A stretch of 63,235 nucleotides of DNA from Acetobacteraceae bacterium (GTDB lineage: Bacteria > Pseudomonadota > Alphaproteobacteria > Acetobacterales > Acetobacteraceae), in the NCBI GenBank assembly GCA_027451405.1, contig DAIDJM010000013.1, positions 1 to 63,235 on the forward strand. Direction: 5' to 3'. Shown here one piece after another: positions 61,656 through 63,235 of this stretch; the first letter of the stretch is position 1, and the number at the start of each line of letters is the position of its first letter. A program made the position numbers and the translations under genes. The notes under the pieces are model-generated. The model made no database searches and had not been told where the DNA came from. It saw nothing but the letters and a program-made list of their open reading frames with translations.

Positions 61656-63235
61656 AGCTCGGCCTTTCCGGCACGCTGACCCGGGCGTCGATCCATTCGA
61701 AACTGACGCCGCTGCTGCTCATCGTGGCGCTCGTCGCCGGAGGCCTGGCGCTCCTCACCATTCCGCGCGAGGAAGAACCGCAGATCAGCGTGCCGATGGT
61801 CGATATCGCCGTCAGCGCCGAAGGGCTGCGCGCCCCCGACGCCGCCGAGCTCGTCACCAAGCCGCTCGAGGCGATCGTGAAGGCCATCGACGGCGTCGAG
61901 CATGTCTACAGCCAGACCGAGGACGACCACGTCCTCGTCACAGCCCGCTTCCGCGTCGGCACGAGCGAGGACGACGCCATCCTGCGCGTCCACGCGAAGG
62001 TGCGCGCCAATCTCGATCGCATCCCGGTCGGCATCCCCGAGCCGCTCATCGTCGGGCGCGGCATCAACGATGTCGCGATCGTCACGCTCACCCTGTCGCC
62101 GCGCCCGGCGGCCGCGTCCCGCTGGAGCGCGATGGACCTCTACCGGCTCGCGGACAAGCTGCGCACCGAACTGATCAAAGTGAGCGATGTCGGGCTCAGC
62201 TATATCGCGGGCGGCGTGCCGCCGCAGATCCGCGTCGAACCCGACCCCGAGAAACTCTCGCTCTACGGCGTCACGCTGCAGCAGCTCGTGGCCAAGGTGC
62301 AGGGCGCGAACCGCGATTTCCCCGCCGGCCGGGTGCGCGACGCCGGCATCGCGCGCAGCGTCGCCGCCGGCCAGACGCTGCAGGGCGTGCCGGATATCGG
62401 CCTTCTCTGGCTCACCACCCGCGACGGCCGCCCGGTCTATGTCCGCGACGTCGCGCGCACCGTGATCGGCCCCGCGACGCTCGAGCACCGGGTCTGGCAG
62501 ATGGCGCCGGACGCCTCGGGCCACTGGCACCGCACCGAGGCGGTGACGCTGGCCTTCGCCAAGCGCGCCGGCGCCAACGCGGTGGTGCTCGCCCAGGCGC
62601 TGCTGCGCCGGACGGAATCCCTGCGCGGCACGCTGCTGCCGCCCGACATCGACGTCACCGTCACCCGCGACTACGGCGCGACCGCGAACGCGAAAGCCAA
62701 CGAGCTGCTCCTGCATCTCGGCATCGCCACACTCTCGATCGTGGCGCTCATCGCGGTCGCGATCGGCCGGCGGGAAGCCGCCGTGACCGCCATCGTCATT
62801 CCGGTCACGATTCTGCTGACCCTCTTCGCGTCCGAGCTGATGGGCTACACCATCAACCGCGTCAGCCTGTTCGCGCTGATATTCTCGATCGGCATACTGG
62901 TCGATGACGCCATCGTCGTGATCGAGAATATTTCCCGCCACTGGTCGCTCGCGGCCGGGCGCAGCCGCGTCACGGTCGCGATCGAGGCCGTGGCCGAGGT
63001 CGGCAATCCCACGGTCGTGGCAACGCTTACCGTGGTGGCGGCCCTGCTGCCCATGCTGTTCGTCTCGGGGCTGATGGGGCCGTACATGGCACCCATTCCG
63101 GTCAATGCCTCGGCCGCCATGCTGTTTTCCTTCTTCATCGCCATGGCCGTCGTCCCCTGGCTCATGATGCGCATCGCCGGTGGCGCCCACTCTGGCGCGG
63201 CCCATGCCGAGCCCGCCAATGGCGGCAAACTCGGC
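61652..63235 (+). CDS. Efflux RND transporter permease subunit (truncated by window edge)
   Basis: Inner-membrane proton-driven pump; 528 codons are present and the gene continues past the right edge. It begins with a GTG that overlaps the adaptor stop (GTGA), then the first helix (LTPLLLIVALVAGGLALLTIPREEEPQISVPMVDIAV). The porter-domain text ATKPLEAIVKAIDGVEHVYS and TLTLSP is typical of the CusA/heavy-metal or hydrophobe RND group, and helix 4 has the proton-relay pair LIFSIGILVDDAIVVIENISRHW. The PREEEPQISVPMVDI start is that of the pumps found with short adaptors. Substrate is unknown; no tolC-like gene is visible. Confidence 0.93.
   Translation, partial: MKLGLSGTLTRASIHSKLTPLLLIVALVAGGLALLTIPREEEPQISVPMVDIAVSAEGLRAPDAAELVTKPLEAIVKAIDGVEHVYSQTEDDHVLVTARFRVGTSEDDAILRVHAKVRANLDRIPVGIPEPLIVGRGINDVAIVTLTLSPRPAAASRWSAMDLYRLADKLRTELIKVSDVGLSYIAGGVPPQIRVEPDPEKLSLYGVTLQQLVAKVQGANRDFPAGRVRDAGIARSVAAGQTLQGVPDIGLLWLTTRDGRPVYVRDVARTVIGPATLEHRVWQMAPDASGHWHRTEAVTLAFAKRAGANAVVLAQALLRRTESLRGTLLPPDIDVTVTRDYGATANAKANELLLHLGIATLSIVALIAVAIGRREAAVTAIVIPVTILLTLFASELMGYTINRVSLFALIFSIGILVDDAIVVIENISRHWSLAAGRSRVTVAIEAVAEVGNPTVVATLTVVAALLPMLFVSGLMGPYMAPIPVNASAAMLFSFFIAMAVVPWLMMRIAGGAHSGAAHAEPANGGKLG

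Noticed and set aside
61418-63205. 595-codon open frame antisense to the efflux genes
   Set aside because: High GC leaves long open frames; the plus strand encodes clear adaptor and RND pump sequences.

Overview
The window looks like chromosomal DNA of a GC-rich alphaproteobacterium, most likely an Acetobacteraceae / Rhodospirillales relative. This is inferred from the gene neighbourhoods (queA-tgt, proA-nadD-rsfS-rlmH, gap-pgk preceded by a transketolase gene, proS-lolC-lolD-dnaE), a short ProS without the editing insertion, and dense gene packing with many ATGA/GTGA overlaps. No rRNA, tRNA or CRISPR array was seen. The left edge cuts the first codons of an IS630-like transposase gene and the right edge cuts an RND efflux pump gene.

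Layout. 1-9044 (minus): transposase stub, then a long collinear run ELM1-like protein, a large unknown protein, a GT87-type membrane glycosyltransferase, a solute-binding protein, a VOC protein, queA, tgt and an AI-2E permease. 9168-13493 (plus): a degenerate HldE-like protein, proA, nadD (no canonical start codon), rsfS, a 141-bp MITE and rlmH. 13494-20666: a second inverted-repeat element, two secreted proteins and a minus-strand tatA / mtnB-mtnD-mtnC-msrB-msrC run joining methionine salvage to methionine-sulfoxide repair, a candidate small RNA and recX. 20837-27302: an atypical Nramp transporter with an operator-like palindrome, gfa, an AsmA-like protein, a methyltransferase and a small exported protein. 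27480-32156 (minus): a degenerate transketolase-like protein, gap, pgk and a PfpI-type protein, separated by GC-rich palindromic repeats.

32228-38374: a lipoprotein (plus), then a minus-strand run from an outer-membrane-like protein and a ModE-like regulator through gpx, alr, mlaE, mlaF, a small exported protein and a VOC protein. 38446-40994: an SGNH esterase and an aldehyde dehydrogenase. 41013-51967 (minus): ndk, dadA, proS, lolC, lolD, dnaE and a TonB receptor that starts inside dnaE. 52111-54928 (plus): parE-murQ. 55025-57073: a single accessory gene for a RecB/Cas4-like nuclease fused to an SF1 helicase, a candidate genome-defence gene. 57090-63235: a YihY-type membrane protein, an MBL-fold hydrolase, enolase and an RND efflux adaptor plus truncated pump.

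The most notable signals are: (i) two enzymes in housekeeping positions that have lost their catalytic motifs (HldE-like and transketolase-like); (ii) a family of GC-rich palindromic repeats at gene ends; (iii) a MITE whose target-site duplication is the stop codon of rsfS; (iv) nadD lacking any ATG/GTG/TTG before its nucleotide-binding motif; (v) the lone nuclease-helicase; and (vi) operator-like palindromes sitting on promoters of the Nramp and outer-membrane genes.
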